Below, in pieces: positions 62,087 to 64,000 of a stretch of 64,000 bases of DNA. The DNA is from Agarophyton chilense (taxonomy: Eukaryota; Rhodophyta; Florideophyceae; Gracilariales; Gracilariaceae). Made by a program: the position numbers and the translations under genes. Position 1 is the stretch's first letter; every line of letters begins with the position of its first letter. Below the pieces are notes generated by a model. That model was given only the letters and a program-made list of their open reading frames with translations. It was not told the DNA's origin and did not search any database. The DNA lies in assembly GCA_030374765.1 (NCBI GenBank), contig JARGXX010000105.1:1-64000 (forward strand). The letters run 5' to 3'.

Positions 62087-64000
62087 ATGAGGACTCATCA
62101 AATTCCTTCTAGCGGATTGAATCCATTCGTTAGAAGGCGAGTACAGCTTGACTGGGAACTCGAACGTCCTTGGAGAAGTTATACTTGTCCTTCGAACAAA
62201 GAAAAACTTATTATGAAAATGCAGAAGAGGAACTATAAAGATTATGCCGACATCGGCTCCGACAAGGACTTGTTGACCCGCTGCCTTACAGTTTCTGATA
62301 CAGGCGCCGGACCGAACTTTATTCGGATATCCGAACTAGGACCCACCGATCAGGAATGAATTCGTTACGGTTCGTTTCCGTATATCCGAGATGCTAATAG
62401 GAATGCAGTTAGAGCACTTGGAACATTGAAGTTGGTCGTTCGACTGTGACACTTTTTAGTGAAGGTGAATTTCGTTGTCTGCAAGTAACTGGCTGTACCA
62501 GTTGTTCTGGGATGTGATTATTGTGACAGATTTGTCGAAGCAATCCGCCCTCGCAGTCGACCAATTTCATTGGACGATGGCTCGACAGTGCCTATAGTGA
62601 GAAGATGACTACGAAGAGTCCCTACAGCTGTTCCACTTTCACCCTCAATGGAATACGAGTTGGCTCGTGGTCATACATCACCAAAGATTCGTGTGTCAAA
62701 ACCTACAGGGTTAAAGGCTCAATCCCAAACCTGGGTAGAAGTGATAACACAACGACATGGTTTCGTGGTAATCCATCCTAATGCAGCCATGTACGAGCAT
62801 CGGGGACTTCTTGCAGCGAATGAAATTGCCTAAGTTGAACCGGACAAACCCTTCGGAATACTCATTAGTAACTTTACCGATAACGATTATCGTTTACCGA
62901 AGAATCAGATCGTTACAGCTGCTCTGCTGCATCCTATGGCAGTGGTTCCGACTCATGTCTTTAGTGCAGAAGTGCTAGGGTTAGCTGATGTGTCAGAAGA
63001 ATCAACTGGCGCACATGAAGGTCCCAGAGAGCAGTCATAAACGATAGAAAAACAGAAGGACCCAGATAAGCTGGTAGAAGAACTAGTTCTCGAGAATGTT
63101 CCCGAAGGATAGAAAGAAAGAATCAAACAATTGTTGAAAACGTATGCCTCTATGTGGAGTGAAAAACTAAGAGAGATTTCCGCTCCCGAACATCATATTG
63201 ATGTCATTCCTGGATGTCGTCCCATTTCTCGGCCACCTTACAGAGAAAGACTGCGAACTCGTCAGATCGAAGAGGACAATGTTTCCAAGATGCTCGAAGC
63301 GGGAGTAATAGAAGCAGCACAATCTGTTTGGGCTTCACCCGTGGGGTTAGTCCCAAAACTTGATGATTCTTTACGATTCTGGATCGACTACCGAAAACTC
63401 AAGGCAGCTCGATACGAGAAACATATGCACTGCCTCGCATGGACGAGTGTATAGACAGCCTAAGCGACGCGAACGTTTTTACCATGCTTGACGCCAACAC
63501 TGGCTATTGGCAGGTTCCTGTAGCCGAAAACGATCAGTATAAGACTGCATTTGTGTCACACGCTACACTATACGGTTTCAAGCGGATGCCCTTCGAACTT
63601 ACCAATGCTCCGGCAACTTTCCAGCGCGCCCTGGACATATTACTATCGAAGTGTAAGTGGAAAAAATGTTTAGTCTATTTGGACGATGTTATTATTTTCT
63701 CTCAAGATATGGAAAGTCATATGCGACATGTGGAGGAGATCTTCAAAGCGTTGCTGACAGCAAGTATAACCTTTAATTTCAAGAAAGGCGAATTGTTCAC
63801 TAATTCTGTGAGGTATTTGGGCCACAGAATTAGGCCTGTTCAGCTTGCAATTCATGAAGCTCAGAAAGCGGCAGCCCGCGAATCGCTACCACCGTCCATA
63901 CAGACTCAATTGCAATCCTTCCTTGGATTATGTAACGTCTACAGACGATTTATACCGCCCTACTCGAACATTGCAGCTCCGTTAAACGCATTGTTGCGTG
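62087..64000 (+). pseudogene. pol: Second gypsy element pol (protease, RT), partial
   Basis: Retropepsin with TVSDTGAGPNFIRI (about 62296-62340) and, after frame breaks, VVLGCDYCDRFVEAIRPRS (about 62500), the typical C-terminal protease block. RT starts near 63180 (HHIDVIPGCRPISRPPYRER) and includes VWASPVGLVPKLDDSLRFWI. After a frameshift near 63420 come YALPRMDECIDSL, MLDANTGYWQVPVAENDQYK, FELTNAPATFQRALDILLSK, catalytic YLDD near 63680, and LQSFLGLCNVYRRFIPPYSN at the end. RNase H and integrase lie beyond the window. Confidence 0.85.

Larger units (their letters stand above)
59680..64000 (+). mobile_element. Second Ty3/gypsy element, 5' part, runs off the window
   Basis: Gag-like frame at 60310-61749, protease at 62087-62359 and RT from about 63131 to the window end. 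The start is approximate: the 5' LTR cannot be defined because its partner lies outside the window. Different from the 2.7-8.6 kb element in sequence and in protease motif (DTGAGPNFI here). Stops and at least one frameshift near 63420 make it inactive. Confidence 0.8.

Overview
The window is nuclear DNA of a eukaryote with a compact, intron-poor genome. A florideophyte red alga of the Chondrus type is the best guess, with moderate confidence. In favour: most conserved eukaryotic genes are single-exon or carry one to two short GT-AG introns (about 65-137 nt) near an end of the gene; there is a secreted protein with a Hedgehog-type Hint (Hog) domain, a domain reported from red algae; a tRNA-Arg gene is interrupted twice, including in the D arm, as known from the red alga Cyanidioschyzon; and gene clusters alternate with blocks of LTR retrotransposons. 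The species cannot be proven from the window.

Layout. 0-8.6 kb is repeats: a decayed Ty1/copia fragment (about 0.89-1.9 kb) and a Ty3/gypsy chromovirus-like element (2732-8566) with 346-349 bp LTRs, a 5-bp target duplication, gag, protease, RT, RNase H, integrase and chromodomain, interrupted by three in-frame TAG codons. 9.07-39.4 kb is a gene block: MED15 (-), a Kelch protein (+), SURF4/Erv29 (-), tRNA-Arg(CCG) (+), a PGRMC/Dap1-like cytochrome-b5-fold protein (+), SEC24 (-), a small membrane protein (+) whose stop overlaps that of a carboxymuconolactone-decarboxylase-like gene (-), a lysine/serine-rich nuclear-type gene (+), the Hint gene (-), a second inverted copy of the lysine/serine-rich gene (-), a U1-type zinc-finger gene (-) and a 97-aa hypothetical gene (+).

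39.5-64 kb is again repeats: a possible pogo/jerky-type transposase remnant, a repeat family present at 43.4 and 52.1 kb, a complete but decayed Ty1/copia element with only 96-bp LTRs (44116-48456, minus strand), a Tc1/mariner remnant (49.5-50.35 kb), a decayed gag-bearing element (about 52-55 kb), an unidentified broken ORF (55.9-57.4 kb), and the 5' part of a second Ty3/gypsy element (about 59.7 kb to the window end).

How genes relate: SEC24 (COPII coat, inner cargo-binding subunit) and SURF4/Erv29 (ER cargo receptor) both act in ER export and lie about 3.5 kb apart, but no functional clustering is claimed. The most unusual items are the doubly interrupted tRNA, the inverted gene duplication flanking the Hint gene, heat-shock-element-like sites in the gypsy LTR, the anticodon-loop type primer site of the copia element, and a start codon apparently assembled by splicing in the zinc-finger gene.
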